This document shows positions 25,486 to 34,730 of a stretch of DNA of 40,820 bases, one piece after another. Numbering within the stretch: position 1 is the stretch's first letter; each line of letters opens with the position of its first letter. The notes beneath the pieces are model-generated. The model was given only the letters and a program-made list of their open reading frames with translations. It had not been told where the DNA came from and did no database searches. This DNA is from JAFGPS01 sp964570855 (GTDB taxonomy: Bacteria > Planctomycetota > Phycisphaerae > Sedimentisphaerales > Anaerobacaceae), in the NCBI GenBank assembly GCA_964570855.1, contig CAZMZR010000025.1, positions 1 through 40,820 of the forward strand, in the 5' to 3' direction. A program made the position numbers and the translations under genes.

Positions 25486-26112
25486 ATGGAAAAGGCTCAG
25501 TATATCCAGTACGGATGCGGTTGTTCTGCTGCCAACAACTGGAGGAATTTTGACGCCTCTCCGACGTTACGTTTTGAACGTATTCCAATTATCGGGAAAT
25601 TGTACAACAAGAATGAGTCTCGATTTCCAGAAGGCGTTGAGTATGGAGATATTGTTAAAGGTTTACCAGTAAAAAGAAAGTCTTGTCAGGGTGTTTACTG
25701 TTCCCATGTACTTGAGCATCTCTCGCTTCAGGATATTAGGATTGCATTATCTAACACGTACGAAATTCTTCATGAAGGTGGAATTTTCCGATTGGTAATG
25801 CCCGACCTTGAGCAGTGTATTAGAAATTATTCCCGTAATGATTCTCACGAAGCGGCAATAACTTTCATGAAAGACACATCTTTGGGGGAAGAGAAAAGAT
25901 GCAGGGGGTTGAGAGGACTAATATTTGGTTTGATCGGCAACAGTAAGCATCTCTGGATGTGGGACTACAAATCAATTGAGCACGAGCTTGGACAGGCTGG
26001 TTTTAAAGAGATTAGAAGAGCTCAGTTCCGAGATTCTATTGACGCTATGTTTCAGGCGGTTGAAGATGTATCCAGATGGCAAGGCTGTCTGGGGGTGGAG
26101 TGTAGAAAGTAG
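25486..26112 (+). CDS. SAM-dependent methyltransferase-like protein (208 aa)
   Basis: The protein opens with IQYGCGCSAANNWRNFDASP, a variant of the glycine-rich motif found in predicted methyltransferases of polysaccharide clusters. It continues with VYCSHVLEHLSLQDI and EILHEGGIFRLVMPDLEQC, the usual post-motif-II and motif-III region. It is shorter than most and has no lid domain. It lies 33 bp after the frameshifted methyltransferase, with the same direction. Sugar methylation is inferred from family and context; the specific substrate is unknown. Confidence 0.82.
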   Translation: MEKAQYIQYGCGCSAANNWRNFDASPTLRFERIPIIGKLYNKNESRFPEGVEYGDIVKGLPVKRKSCQGVYCSHVLEHLSLQDIRIALSNTYEILHEGGIFRLVMPDLEQCIRNYSRNDSHEAAITFMKDTSLGEEKRCRGLRGLIFGLIGNSKHLWMWDYKSIEHELGQAGFKEIRRAQFRDSIDAMFQAVEDVSRWQGCLGVECRK

Positions 26113-26178
26113 CATTTGGTCGTAATTGATAACGGGTTGTCAACATTATGGTTTTTCAAATCGTTATAAGGTTGTTTT

Positions 26179-27333
26179 ATGCGGGTTGCAGTATTAACAA
26201 GTCATCCTATTCAGTATCAGGCCCCGTGGTTTAGGTCGCTGGCGAAGGAAGTTGATTTGGAGGTGTTTTTTGCCCACCGCCAAACGCCAACAGGGCAGGC
26301 TGCTGCCGGTTTCGGGATTGAGTTTGAGTGGGACGTTGATTTATTAGATGGGTATTCCTACACTTTTTTGGAGAATATATCAAAGAAGCCTAGCGTCAAT
26401 CATTTTTGGGGCTGCAATACCCCTGAAATTGCGATGCGCATTGCAAGCGGGAAGTTTGATGCGGTTATTATTTTCGGCTGGAATTTGTATTCATACTTGC
26501 AGGCTCTTTGTGCTTGTCGTAGGCAGAATTTACCTTTGTTTGTACGCAGTGATTCACAGTTAGTAACATCAAGGAGTCTCGCAAAACGAGTTCTCAAGGT
26601 GCCTCTCTATCGTTGGTTGATGAAGCAGTTTTACGGATTCTTTTATGTCGGCCAGAGGTCAAAAGAGTATTATCGTTACTACGGTGCGCCTGAATCAAGG
26701 CTTTTCTTTTCTCCTCATTGTATTGACAATTCATTATTTCGTAACAACTTAAACAAATGTAATGATACTTTAGATCAAACGGACAAAGGTGGCACTGTAT
26801 TGCTGTTTGTTGGGAAGTTTATTCCTAAAAAAAGACCCCAAGACGTTATTCTGGCGGTGTCATTATTAAAGAAACGAGGAATTAACGCCTCAGGTGTTTT
26901 TGTTGGATCGGGCCCAATGGAAAGCAAATTGCGGGAATTGGCGACGGAGCTTGGAATAGCACACGATATATATTTTGAAGGATTCAAGAATCAGAAAGAG
27001 ATTGTCGCCTATTACTGTGAAGCGGATATTCTAGTACTTCCTTCAGATGGAGGAGAAACATGGGGTCTTGTTGTTAACGAAGCAATGGCATGTGGGCTTC
27101 CAGCTATTGTTTCGAATGAGGTCGGTTGTGCTCCGGACTTGATCGAAGTGGGTAAAACAGGCGAAGTTTATGAAATGGGTAATATTCAAGAATTAGTTGC
27201 AACAATAGAGCGTTTTATACCAATATGTCGTTCTAAAGAGGTTAAAAAAGCTGTTGCAGAAAAGAGTGCTTCTTATTCGGTAGATAGAAGTACGGATGGG
27301 GTTTTGGAAGCATTCGTTGCATTAGGCAAATAA
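26179..27333 (+). CDS. GT4-family glycosyltransferase (384 aa)
   Basis: This is a GT-B fold with two Rossmann domains. The N-terminal one begins MRVAVLTSHPIQYQAPWF. The C-terminal one carries LLFVGKFIPKKRPQD, FVGSGP and the E-x7-E region GGETWGLVVNEAMACGLP that binds the nucleotide-sugar donor. It is a retaining transferase acting at the cytosolic face on the growing lipid-linked repeat. It follows two methyltransferase genes and precedes a third. Donor and acceptor cannot be told from sequence. Confidence 0.9.
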   Translation: MRVAVLTSHPIQYQAPWFRSLAKEVDLEVFFAHRQTPTGQAAAGFGIEFEWDVDLLDGYSYTFLENISKKPSVNHFWGCNTPEIAMRIASGKFDAVIIFGWNLYSYLQALCACRRQNLPLFVRSDSQLVTSRSLAKRVLKVPLYRWLMKQFYGFFYVGQRSKEYYRYYGAPESRLFFSPHCIDNSLFRNNLNKCNDTLDQTDKGGTVLLFVGKFIPKKRPQDVILAVSLLKKRGINASGVFVGSGPMESKLRELATELGIAHDIYFEGFKNQKEIVAYYCEADILVLPSDGGETWGLVVNEAMACGLPAIVSNEVGCAPDLIEVGKTGEVYEMGNIQELVATIERFIPICRSKEVKKAVAEKSASYSVDRSTDGVLEAFVALGK

Positions 27334-27362
27334 GCTGTAATGAAGATATTGTTAGGTGAGTC

Positions 27363-28265
27363 ATGCTTGCTACGATAAAAAATAAGTGTAAAGAGTGGAT
27401 TCTGTCCGGAAATCATAATGCGGTTGGGAAGCAGGCTTGCTTGAAATGCATTAAGCCTGGCGACAGTATTTTGGATATAGGGCCCGGACAGGGGGAAATC
27501 TTAAATGCGATCTATTCCCAATTTGGAAATTCTGTGAAATTGTCCGCAATTGACAGGCATCAGTTTGTACTGGAGAATTGCCCGACGAACACAGAATTGA
27601 TCAAGATGGATTTAGGAATACTTGGGGATTATCAAGACGGCATAAATCAGATGCCTGTTCCGGACCATTCTTTTGATGTAATTATTTTAACCGAGGTCAT
27701 TGAGCATATTACTTTTCCCCAATTATTTTTAGCGGAAATATCGCGAATAATCAACCCCGATGGATATTTTATTGTCTCCACTCCCAATATTCATTGCTTG
27801 GGGAATCGTTTGGCGGTCTTGTTTGGCATGGACAAAGTATTTCCGAGGGTTGGACAAGAGGGATTTTTGACGAAACTTGATTTCGATGCGTATGGTCATG
27901 TGGCACACTATTCTAAGGCGTCACTTAAACAAATGATTGGTCCCTGGTTTGAGATAGAGTTCTTTACAGGGGCGGGATTTAAAGTTCCTGCGCTGCGTTA
28001 TATGCAGCCGGTTCTGGCTTCACTGTTGCCTACCCTTGCTAATAATCTGGTTATGATATGCCGTAAGAAAGGTGGGTTGGCAACCGGGATAAAGTGCGTT
28101 ATTTGTCCTTTAAAGAAATCCAATCAGCTAATACTGCCTGACAACAGATGTCTTCATCCTCAGGCCCACTCGAAAACATGCAACAGTTGTGAGCACTTTC
28201 ATAAGGATTTCCTCCATAAAAGGAACCGAAAAAAACGGAGAGGTTATGTGCCAGAAGGAAATTAG
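27363..28265 (+). CDS. SAM-dependent methyltransferase with Cys-rich C-terminal tail (300 aa)
   Basis: The class I core shows SILDIGPGQGEILNA (motif I), LSAIDRHQFV, VIILTEVIEHI and INPDGYFIVSTPN. After the core, at about residue 245, comes an unusual tail with C245-x2-C248, C263 and C273-x2-C276, followed by a very basic end (KRNRKKRRGYVPEGN). The paired Cys suggest a zinc or iron-sulfur site, perhaps for binding a partner. The gene follows the GT4 gene by 29 bp and the acyltransferase gene follows by 14 bp, so it belongs to the same transcription unit. The substrate is unknown. Confidence 0.85.
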   Translation: MLATIKNKCKEWILSGNHNAVGKQACLKCIKPGDSILDIGPGQGEILNAIYSQFGNSVKLSAIDRHQFVLENCPTNTELIKMDLGILGDYQDGINQMPVPDHSFDVIILTEVIEHITFPQLFLAEISRIINPDGYFIVSTPNIHCLGNRLAVLFGMDKVFPRVGQEGFLTKLDFDAYGHVAHYSKASLKQMIGPWFEIEFFTGAGFKVPALRYMQPVLASLLPTLANNLVMICRKKGGLATGIKCVICPLKKSNQLILPDNRCLHPQAHSKTCNSCEHFHKDFLHKRNRKKRRGYVPEGN

Positions 28266-28279
28266 TATAGACTGAACAG

Positions 28280-28963
28280 ATGAAGAATCCTCTTTCGCAT
28301 ATTAAACCTGAAGCGCCGTTTCATTTGCTTCGAAGTTTTATGTTTCATTTTTCCAGCCATGTTGTGAGAAAGTCTGTTTCAAGGTCATATTTAGGGTTCT
28401 GTGCTTATGTGAATGGCCTGTCCAGTTTTTCTTTGGAAAAAAATAGTCAGATCGTGTTTGACAATGAGGGTTTTCTGGTATTTGGAACAGAGAGAAGCAG
28501 CTTCCGGGGATGGGCTGGACGTACTGCCATGTATATAAGAAAATATGGCGAACTGCATATAAAGGGATACAATCAGATTGGGCGTGGTTCGCTGGTTTGG
28601 ATTTTAGAAAATGGAAGAATTGAATTCCAGGGAGAAACTTTTACAACTGGTAATAACATGATTATCTCCAAACAGTCGGTCACCATTGGTAAAGAATGTG
28701 CAATCGCCTGGGGAGTGACCATTTGTGACCATGATTTTCACAAGCTTTACAAAAATGGGATACAAAAGACCGAGACCGCTCCTGTTGTAATAGGCGATAG
28801 AGTTTGGCTTGGTATGAATGCCACGATATTAAAAGGGGTGACCATCGGAGAAGGTGCTGTTGTAGGAGCCGGCGCAGTTGTGACAAAAGATGTCCCCCCA
28901 GGTGTTATGGTAGGAGGTAATCCTGCTAGAGTGATAGATGAAGGAATTGAATTTAGAGGGTGA
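28280..28963 (+). CDS. Hexapeptide-repeat (LbH) acyltransferase (227 aa)
   Basis: A left-handed beta-helix is evident from repeated hexapeptides (MIISKQ-SVTIGK-ECAIAW) and the C-terminal signature RVWLGMNATILKGVTIGEGA followed by VVGAGAVVTKDVPPG and GGNPARVI. The likely catalytic His is in CDHDFHKL. Such enzymes O- or N-acetylate sugars with acetyl-CoA. The N-terminal 60 residues are less conserved and may form a helical domain. Its stop overlaps the start of the next glycosyltransferase gene by 4 bp or less, a sign of translational coupling. Confidence 0.9.
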   Translation: MKNPLSHIKPEAPFHLLRSFMFHFSSHVVRKSVSRSYLGFCAYVNGLSSFSLEKNSQIVFDNEGFLVFGTERSSFRGWAGRTAMYIRKYGELHIKGYNQIGRGSLVWILENGRIEFQGETFTTGNNMIISKQSVTIGKECAIAWGVTICDHDFHKLYKNGIQKTETAPVVIGDRVWLGMNATILKGVTIGEGAVVGAGAVVTKDVPPGVMVGGNPARVIDEGIEFRG

Positions 28964-30156
28964 TGAGGCGTATTGTGAGTAACATCAGAGACATCAAGGT
29001 TTTAGCTATACTTGGTTATGAGGCATTTTATGGTGGCGAGCGTGCAAATCTAAAAGTTATTAAAATGATTAGAGATGGCGGTGTTGCCGTAGAGTGTGTT
29101 GTCGTCAAGAATGGTGGAAAACTGCTGAAGGAAGCTTTGACTGAAGGAAGCTTTGTTTATCATCCGGCAAGATTCGGACCCAGTTTTTTTGGGTTGTCAG
29201 GCAATCCAGTTCATTATATGAAAAATCTTATTGGAATGATTTTAGTTGCCTACAAAGTTATTCAGGTGTCCAGAACATTTAGGCCCACTCATTTATATGT
29301 TCCAAATTATATACAGTTTTTATATGTATGGTTTAGTTTGGCCTGGATCAAGGCCGATGTTGTTTTTCGGATTGGTGATCCGCCTGAGAACAATGGTTTG
29401 CATCGCTTTTTATGGAAAAGGATTATTGAACCCAAAGTACAAAGGTTTGTGGCCAATTCAAAATACACATTGGATCGTTTGAATAGAAACAATATTGACA
29501 AGAGAAAAGGGATAGTCATCAATAATTGTCTGACATATGACGTATCCAGGAAAATCAAAATCAAGGATAAGAATGAACGTGCCATTGTCTATATTGGACA
29601 AATTCGCAAACAAAAAGGGGTTGATATTGCGGTTCTTTCGGCATTGAAAATATGTAAAGAATATTGCGATGTCAAGTTTCACTTTTGGGGAAGCATTGAT
29701 CTTGATATAGACTTTTCTAAACGACTCATTCAATTAATTGAAACCAACGACTTGGCAGATAGAATTCTATTCTGTGGTTACAGCATGGATGTTATGGCTG
29801 AACTTCAATCAGCATATTTGCATATTTGCCCTTCGGTTCAGGAAGAATCTTCAGCAAATGTTGTTATTGAGGCAAAGCATGCCGGAATTCCAAGTGTCGT
29901 TTTCCCCAGAGGGGGATTTCCTGAATTAATAGAACACAGGCGGAACGGCTACATTTGTGAGCAGGCTGATGCAGAATCCTTATTCGCGGGAATCGCTTAT
30001 TATTTGGAAAATGCGGATTTGTACAAAGACGCCTGTGTGGCGGCAAAGGAATCATGCTCAAAGTATTCTGAAAAAAATATTCAGAAAAAATGGATGGAAG
30101 TATTTAAACATAACTCAGTATACAAAAACAATTCGCTCTGTAATAGAACGGTATAG
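28960..30156 (+). CDS. GT4-family glycosyltransferase (398 aa)
   Basis: This is a GT-B enzyme. The N-terminal domain has VLAILGYEAFYGGERANLKV. The donor-binding C-terminal domain has IVYIGQIRKQKGVDIAV and CPSVQEESSANVVIEAKHAG with the E-x7-E pair, then PRGGFPELIE. The start is GTG at 28960 or ATG at 28963, overlapping the preceding stop. It is followed 11 bp later by the Wzy-like gene, so the acyltransferase, this transferase and the polymerase are coupled. Confidence 0.9.
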   Translation: MMRRIVSNIRDIKVLAILGYEAFYGGERANLKVIKMIRDGGVAVECVVVKNGGKLLKEALTEGSFVYHPARFGPSFFGLSGNPVHYMKNLIGMILVAYKVIQVSRTFRPTHLYVPNYIQFLYVWFSLAWIKADVVFRIGDPPENNGLHRFLWKRIIEPKVQRFVANSKYTLDRLNRNNIDKRKGIVINNCLTYDVSRKIKIKDKNERAIVYIGQIRKQKGVDIAVLSALKICKEYCDVKFHFWGSIDLDIDFSKRLIQLIETNDLADRILFCGYSMDVMAELQSAYLHICPSVQEESSANVVIEAKHAGIPSVVFPRGGFPELIEHRRNGYICEQADAESLFAGIAYYLENADLYKDACVAAKESCSKYSEKNIQKKWMEVFKHNSVYKNNSLCNRTV

Positions 30157-30166
30157 GAAGCTTTGG

Positions 30167-31558
30167 GTGATATTGATTCTTTTGTCCTGCTTAATGTTAT
30201 GCAGTGCCAATGTCCTTCTTTCGTTAGCCTGTTTATGGACTCTTCCAATATTAGTGTTATTGACATGGCGTAGAAGTGAACCCTGCATTTTGCCGTATGT
30301 TGTGTTTTTTCAATGGTTACAGATATCTCTGAAGGTATTCCGTTATGATTTTTACAATGCTCCACTTGAAAATGTCGGCTTTTCAGGAGGGGCATGTGAG
30401 ATAACTACTGCTATTTGGCTGATGCTGCTTGGTCTAGTGGTTCTCGTACTGGGAATACTGACAGGCAAAGGGACCTCTCGCAAAGGTGTGATTAAAGATG
30501 AGTCTATTGGTAAATCGAATACGATTAAAACATATTTTCTTTGGTATTTGTTTCTTACCATCGGAACATTATGGTTCAGTTCACGGACTTTTGTGGTGCT
30601 AGGTATAAGCCAGTTTCTAGTTGTGGTTTTTCGGCTAAAATGGGTGGTGCTCTTTTGCTATGTCTATCTATCTATAGAAAAGGGTCGTGCACGTGATAAA
30701 TATCTATTAGGAGCCTGTATTCTCTTCGAGATGATAATTGGGTTTTTAGGCTATTTTTCCACGTTTAAGATGGTCTTTATCATCATAGCGATTGCATATT
30801 TGTCAGTGGTTGGCCCTGTGGTGAAAGCCCGCACGGTAGCCATTGTGGCTTTGCTAATGATATTTGTTCTAATGTTAGGACTTATATGGACAAGTATAAA
30901 ATCTGAATATCGAATAACGTTAAACCAGGGATGGAGTGGACAAGTCGTTACGATTTCCAATATGGACAGATTTAAAGTTCTTTCTGAGCTTGTTGGCCAG
31001 CTTGGTATTTCGGACTTAATAGACGCAGGAGGCAGTATTTGTCGGAGAATAGAAGAGGTGGATTTTATGGGCTACACATTATTGAATGTTCCTAGTATAG
31101 TTCCCCATGAAAATGGAAAGTTGTTTCTTAAAGCAATCATGCATGTACTGCGTCCGAGACTGTTGTTTCCGAACAAGGAGGTACTTGATGATTCCGCAGA
31201 CACTAAATTATATTCCGGAGTTCATGTGGCAGGCTCTGATGAAGGAGTGAGCATTGGAATAGGGTATATGGCGTATGCGTATGTTGATTTTGGTATATTG
31301 GGTATGTATATCTCTATATATTTGTTAGGATTGTTGGCTGGCCGTATTTACAGCTTTTTCTGCTATTCAATTCCTAACAAACTTTTTGGGCAGGGGTGTT
31401 GTGTTGTCGTATTGATGGGGATTACACAAACTGAAACTTCATTCTTTAAGGTGTTTGGGGGGCTTGTATCTTCCTTCTTAGTGCTGAGTGTGTTATGTTA
31501 TTCTATACGTCACTTTAGCAACAAGTATGCTTTGGCCAGAAGAGAAATAACTCATTGA
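30167..31558 (+). CDS. Wzy-like polysaccharide polymerase, polytopic membrane protein (463 aa)
   Basis: The GTG at 30167 has AGGA 8 nt upstream and sits just after the previous stop. The open frame reaches back to 29957, but that part overlaps the glycosyltransferase gene and reads like a shadow. The protein has about ten to twelve helices, a large loop near 270-370 (QGWSGQVVTISNMDRFKVLS, later GVHVAGSDEGVSIGIGYMAY) and no soluble domain. Number of helices, the loop and position among glycosyltransferases next to a Wzx flippase fit an O-antigen-polymerase (Wzy/EpsG-like) role. No conserved catalytic motif is certain, since Wzy proteins diverge strongly. Confidence 0.75.
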   Translation: MILILLSCLMLCSANVLLSLACLWTLPILVLLTWRRSEPCILPYVVFFQWLQISLKVFRYDFYNAPLENVGFSGGACEITTAIWLMLLGLVVLVLGILTGKGTSRKGVIKDESIGKSNTIKTYFLWYLFLTIGTLWFSSRTFVVLGISQFLVVVFRLKWVVLFCYVYLSIEKGRARDKYLLGACILFEMIIGFLGYFSTFKMVFIIIAIAYLSVVGPVVKARTVAIVALLMIFVLMLGLIWTSIKSEYRITLNQGWSGQVVTISNMDRFKVLSELVGQLGISDLIDAGGSICRRIEEVDFMGYTLLNVPSIVPHENGKLFLKAIMHVLRPRLLFPNKEVLDDSADTKLYSGVHVAGSDEGVSIGIGYMAYAYVDFGILGMYISIYLLGLLAGRIYSFFCYSIPNKLFGQGCCVVVLMGITQTETSFFKVFGGLVSSFLVLSVLCYSIRHFSNKYALARREITH

Positions 31559-31616
31559 TAGGCAGACTCCGTTTTGCACAAACAATATTTGGATGAGAAC
31601 AGTATAACAGCACACG

Positions 31617-31653
31617 TTCTTTTTATCTGTGTGTTGCACTTATGAGTTGGATC
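31617..31653. repeat. Short dispersed element between genes, copy 1
   Basis: This stretch and 34642-34677 align at about 80 percent with one gap (shared blocks TTCT, TTTA, TGTGT, GCACT, GAGTTG, ATC). A weaker third copy is at 32934-32957. All three follow the 3' end of a glycan gene on the plus strand. They may be remnants of a shared intergenic sequence that helped gene shuffling. Function is unknown and the similarity is modest. Confidence 0.35.
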
Positions 31654-31662
31654 TGTGATTAA

Positions 31663-32853
31663 ATGATGAAAGTACTCCACATAATTTCCGGCTTATTCAA
31701 ACACACCGGTGGCCCCGCTGAATCTGTTCCGGGTCTTTGTACCGAATTAGTGAATGCTGGTTGTGAAATCACTCTTGCGACATTGAATGGGCCATTAGCG
31801 GATACGGTATTAAAAAGCAAAGTTGATGGCGTAAGGTTGTATGTTTTTGAGCCGACAATGCGGAATACAATTTGGTACAGTAAAGAATTTGGAAAAGGTA
31901 TTACAGATTTAGTTAAAGGGGCAGATGTTGTTCATGTTCATGGTCTTTGGGAGTATCCGATGTGGAAGGGGTGTTACGCAGCTCGCATAAACTCAAGACC
32001 TCTAATAATCACTCCACGTGGCTCACTTGAGCCTTTAAGGTTAAAGAAGTCTCGTTGGAAGAAATTATTGGCTGGTGCATTATTTGACAATCGCAATCTT
32101 CGTTCGGCTGCTTGTATACATGCAACTGCGGAAAGTGAGAAGAAGAGCATTCGAACTTATGGTTTGGAGAATCCAGTGGCGGTGATCCCCAATGGCGTTA
32201 ATTGCAACAATTTTTATGACAAAGCAGGTAACAATGATATTCTTGAGCGATTTCCGCAGTGCGTAGGAAAACGAATCCTGCTTTATATGTCACGTATTAA
32301 TCCTACGAAGGGCCTTCTATATCTTGCAGATGCTTGGGGAGAGGTTGCACTTAAGTACAATGATTGGCACCTGTTGATTGTGGGGCCTGATGAACGAGGT
32401 CACTCTGCTGAGATAATAAAGGCTTTTCAGAAGAAGGGAGTTATTGAACGAATGACGTATGCGGGACCACTCTATGGAGAAGATCGATATGCGGCATTTA
32501 ATCTGGCGGAACTGTTTATCTTGCCGACTCATAATGAAAATTATGGGATTGCTATTGCTGAAGCATTAGCTTCTGGAATACCTGTAATAACAACTCACGG
32601 AGCTCCATGGAGTGGGCTGAAAGAGCATGATTGCGGCTGGTGGGTTCCAGTTGGGAGTAAACACATTGCGGTGGCTTTAGAAGAGGCTTTAAGCCTTAGT
32701 TCAGAGCGGTTGCTCAAAATGGGATTTAAGGGACGGAATTGGGTAAGTGCAGAGTTTTCATGGGATAGAGTGGCAAAAGAGATGTTACAGGTTTATAACT
32801 GGCTACTAGGAAAGACGTCCAAGCCCGGATGCGTGACGTTAGCCCGAGTATAA
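31663..32853 (+). CDS. GT4-family glycosyltransferase (396 aa)
   Basis: This GT-B enzyme starts with MKVLHIISGLFKHTGGPAES, the glycine-rich loop of the acceptor domain. The C-terminal domain shows RILLYMSRINPTKGLLYLAD, LLIVGPDERG and HNENYGIAIAEALASGIPVI with the E-x7-E pair. Members with this N-terminus occur in capsule and cell-wall clusters. The start is one of two adjacent ATGs (31663, 31666). It stands about 100 bp from the polymerase gene and 190 bp from the next, so spacing is looser here than in the first part of the cluster. Confidence 0.9.
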   Translation: MMKVLHIISGLFKHTGGPAESVPGLCTELVNAGCEITLATLNGPLADTVLKSKVDGVRLYVFEPTMRNTIWYSKEFGKGITDLVKGADVVHVHGLWEYPMWKGCYAARINSRPLIITPRGSLEPLRLKKSRWKKLLAGALFDNRNLRSAACIHATAESEKKSIRTYGLENPVAVIPNGVNCNNFYDKAGNNDILERFPQCVGKRILLYMSRINPTKGLLYLADAWGEVALKYNDWHLLIVGPDERGHSAEIIKAFQKKGVIERMTYAGPLYGEDRYAAFNLAELFILPTHNENYGIAIAEALASGIPVITTHGAPWSGLKEHDCGWWVPVGSKHIAVALEEALSLSSERLLKMGFKGRNWVSAEFSWDRVAKEMLQVYNWLLGKTSKPGCVTLARV

Positions 32854-33043
32854 TTAATGTGAAGCAAATCTGTAACCGAAGCTTTGTCAGAGGCTATTAG
32901 GCCTTTTAACCTTGCGTAATGTTCCCAATGTGCTGTGGTAGCACAGGGTTGGACATCGTTAAATTCGATTCGTGCGTGTTGGTTGTATCTCTCCTCATGC
33001 AAAATGAATGAGTTGAAGCATTATACTTGGGAGTCATTAATTT

Positions 33044-33919
33044 ATGTTTAGTATTCTCATCCTAACTTGTAATGGTGCTGAAGATTTGTCGAAGTGCCTT
33101 GATTCAATTGTATGGTGTGATGACATTGTCGTTCTTGACAGTTTTAGCCAGGATAATACAGTCGAAATTGCTGAACAGAGAGGTTGTCGAGTTTTTCAGC
33201 ATGTTTTTAATGATATGGCGGACCAGCGGAATTATGCGATTGACGAGTTGACATTCAAATACGATTGGGTTTTTCATTTGGACCAAGATGAGCGTTCTAC
33301 TGAGGAGTTGAAAATAGAATGTAATGAGGTGGTTGCCAAGGATGAGAAAAGCGGCTATCTGGTGCCATCAAAGATGATGTTGTGGGGTCGCTGGCTCAAG
33401 CACGCTGCAACCTATCCTGTATACCAAATGCGGTTTCACAAATTAGGAGAGATTCGCTTTGAGCAATTCGGGCACGGTCAGCGAGAAACTGATGCAAAAC
33501 GCGGTGTTGGCATTATGAAGACGCCTTATGAACACTATTCTTTTAGTAAAGGAATCAGTGATTGGTTAGAACGTCACAATCGATATTCATCACAGGATGC
33601 TTTGGTAAATATACAGAAAGTTAAAGAAGGGAAAGTGGGGTGGGAATGCCTTGTTTCGGTAGATGCTCTAAGACGCCGAAGATTTTTAAAGCGATTGTCG
33701 TATTATTTGCCAGCGAGACCTATGCTTCGGTTTTGTTACATGTTTATAATACGAGGTGGTTTTTGGGATGGGAAACCGGGATATGTGTATTGCCTTCTTA
33801 ATGCAATGTATGAGCAGATGGTTTGTTTGAAAGTGCATGAAATAAAGAGGGGCGATGGCATGTTTGCCAAGCCTTCCGATTCAACTCATAGGTGCGATAC
33901 GCTCGATTCGAGAGAATAG
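33044..33919 (+). CDS. GT2-family glycosyltransferase, WaaE/KdtX-like (291 aa)
   Basis: A GT-A fold begins at MFSILILTCNGAEDLSKCLD and continues with DDIVVLDSFSQDNTVEIAEQ, RNYAID and the metal-binding HLDQDERSTEEL. This arrangement matches the WaaE-type beta-glucosyltransferases of LPS core. The C-terminal part has basic and aromatic stretches that may associate with the membrane. An inverting transfer to the repeat unit at the cytosolic face is inferred. About 190 bp with no gene, including a short hairpin at 32929-32945, separate it from the previous gene. Confidence 0.88.
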   Translation: MFSILILTCNGAEDLSKCLDSIVWCDDIVVLDSFSQDNTVEIAEQRGCRVFQHVFNDMADQRNYAIDELTFKYDWVFHLDQDERSTEELKIECNEVVAKDEKSGYLVPSKMMLWGRWLKHAATYPVYQMRFHKLGEIRFEQFGHGQRETDAKRGVGIMKTPYEHYSFSKGISDWLERHNRYSSQDALVNIQKVKEGKVGWECLVSVDALRRRRFLKRLSYYLPARPMLRFCYMFIIRGGFWDGKPGYVYCLLNAMYEQMVCLKVHEIKRGDGMFAKPSDSTHRCDTLDSRE

Positions 33920-34002
33920 AGCTTTTAGAAAGATAGACCATAATATTGAGCAGATGTGCTCATTAATCATATGTTATGTTTCTGATTACTTGGAGCCCAA
34001 GA

Positions 34003-34632
34003 ATGCCAGAGAATGTTGTAGAAGATTATGGATGGGCCACCGCGCAAAGACCTACCTCGTGTGCGTACCTTGTGCCTCATATTTTTGCAATCCTGAAACG
34101 GTTGGACGTAAAGAGAGTACTTGACCTTGGTGCTGGGAATGGATCGCTCTGTTCAGAACTCCAAAAATCGGGTTATCAGGTTGTCGGTGTCGAATACGAC
34201 AAGAAGGGTGTTGAGATTGCGCGAACATCTTATCCTGAAATTTCCTTCTATACCTTTGGCGTTCAGGATAATCCAGCCGATCTCTTATCGCGAGAGCAAG
34301 AGTTTGATCTCGTCGTTTCGACAGAGGTGTGTGAACATCTGTTTTCTCCACATTTACTGCCTATCTATGCCGGGCGTGTCCTCCGGAAGGGTGGCTATAT
34401 AGTCGTCACCACTCCTTATCATGGCTACATAAAAAACCTAGCCTTGTCGATATTTAACCATTGGGATACCCACCACACCGCTCTTTGGCATGGCGGGCAC
34501 ATCAAGTTTTGGAGCCGCGTGACTTTATCGCGGCTTTTGTCGGAGAATGGGTTTCGGGTAATCGGGTTCTCTGGCATTGGCCGTTTTCCCTATTTATGGA
34601 AATCTATGTTAGTCATTGGACAAAAGGCATAG
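34003..34632 (+). CDS. SAM-dependent methyltransferase (209 aa)
   Basis: The ATG at 34003 has GGAG about 8 nt upstream and is preferred over the ATG at 33976. The class I core shows RVLDLGAGNGSLCSELQKSG (motif I), VVGVEYDKKGVEIAR, LVVSTEVCEHLF and LRKGGYIVVTTPYHG. It resembles UbiG-like methyltransferases that act on sugars in O-antigen clusters. It is the fourth methyltransferase-type gene in the module. The partner substrate is unknown. Confidence 0.88.
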   Translation: MPENVVEDYGWATAQRPTSCAYLVPHIFAILKRLDVKRVLDLGAGNGSLCSELQKSGYQVVGVEYDKKGVEIARTSYPEISFYTFGVQDNPADLLSREQEFDLVVSTEVCEHLFSPHLLPIYAGRVLRKGGYIVVTTPYHGYIKNLALSIFNHWDTHHTALWHGGHIKFWSRVTLSRLLSENGFRVIGFSGIGRFPYLWKSMLVIGQKA

Positions 34633-34641
34633 CATGACATA

Positions 34642-34677
34642 TTCTCTTTACCTTTGTGTAGCACTAAGAGTTGAATC
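34642..34677. repeat. Short dispersed element between genes, copy 2
   Basis: Partner of 31617-31653 (about 80 percent identical with one gap). It starts 10 bp after the stop of the methyltransferase gene. It is listed separately so both positions are recorded. Confidence 0.35.
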
Positions 34678-34730
34678 CACTGGACTGTTCACTACCAAAC
34701 TCTAAAAGATTGACAGAAAAGGAAATATGG

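Noticed and set aside
29957..30166. N-terminal extension of the Wzy-like gene
   Set aside because: It overlaps the GT4 gene in another phase and has a basic, non-membrane composition. The GTG at 30167 has a Shine-Dalgarno and fits.
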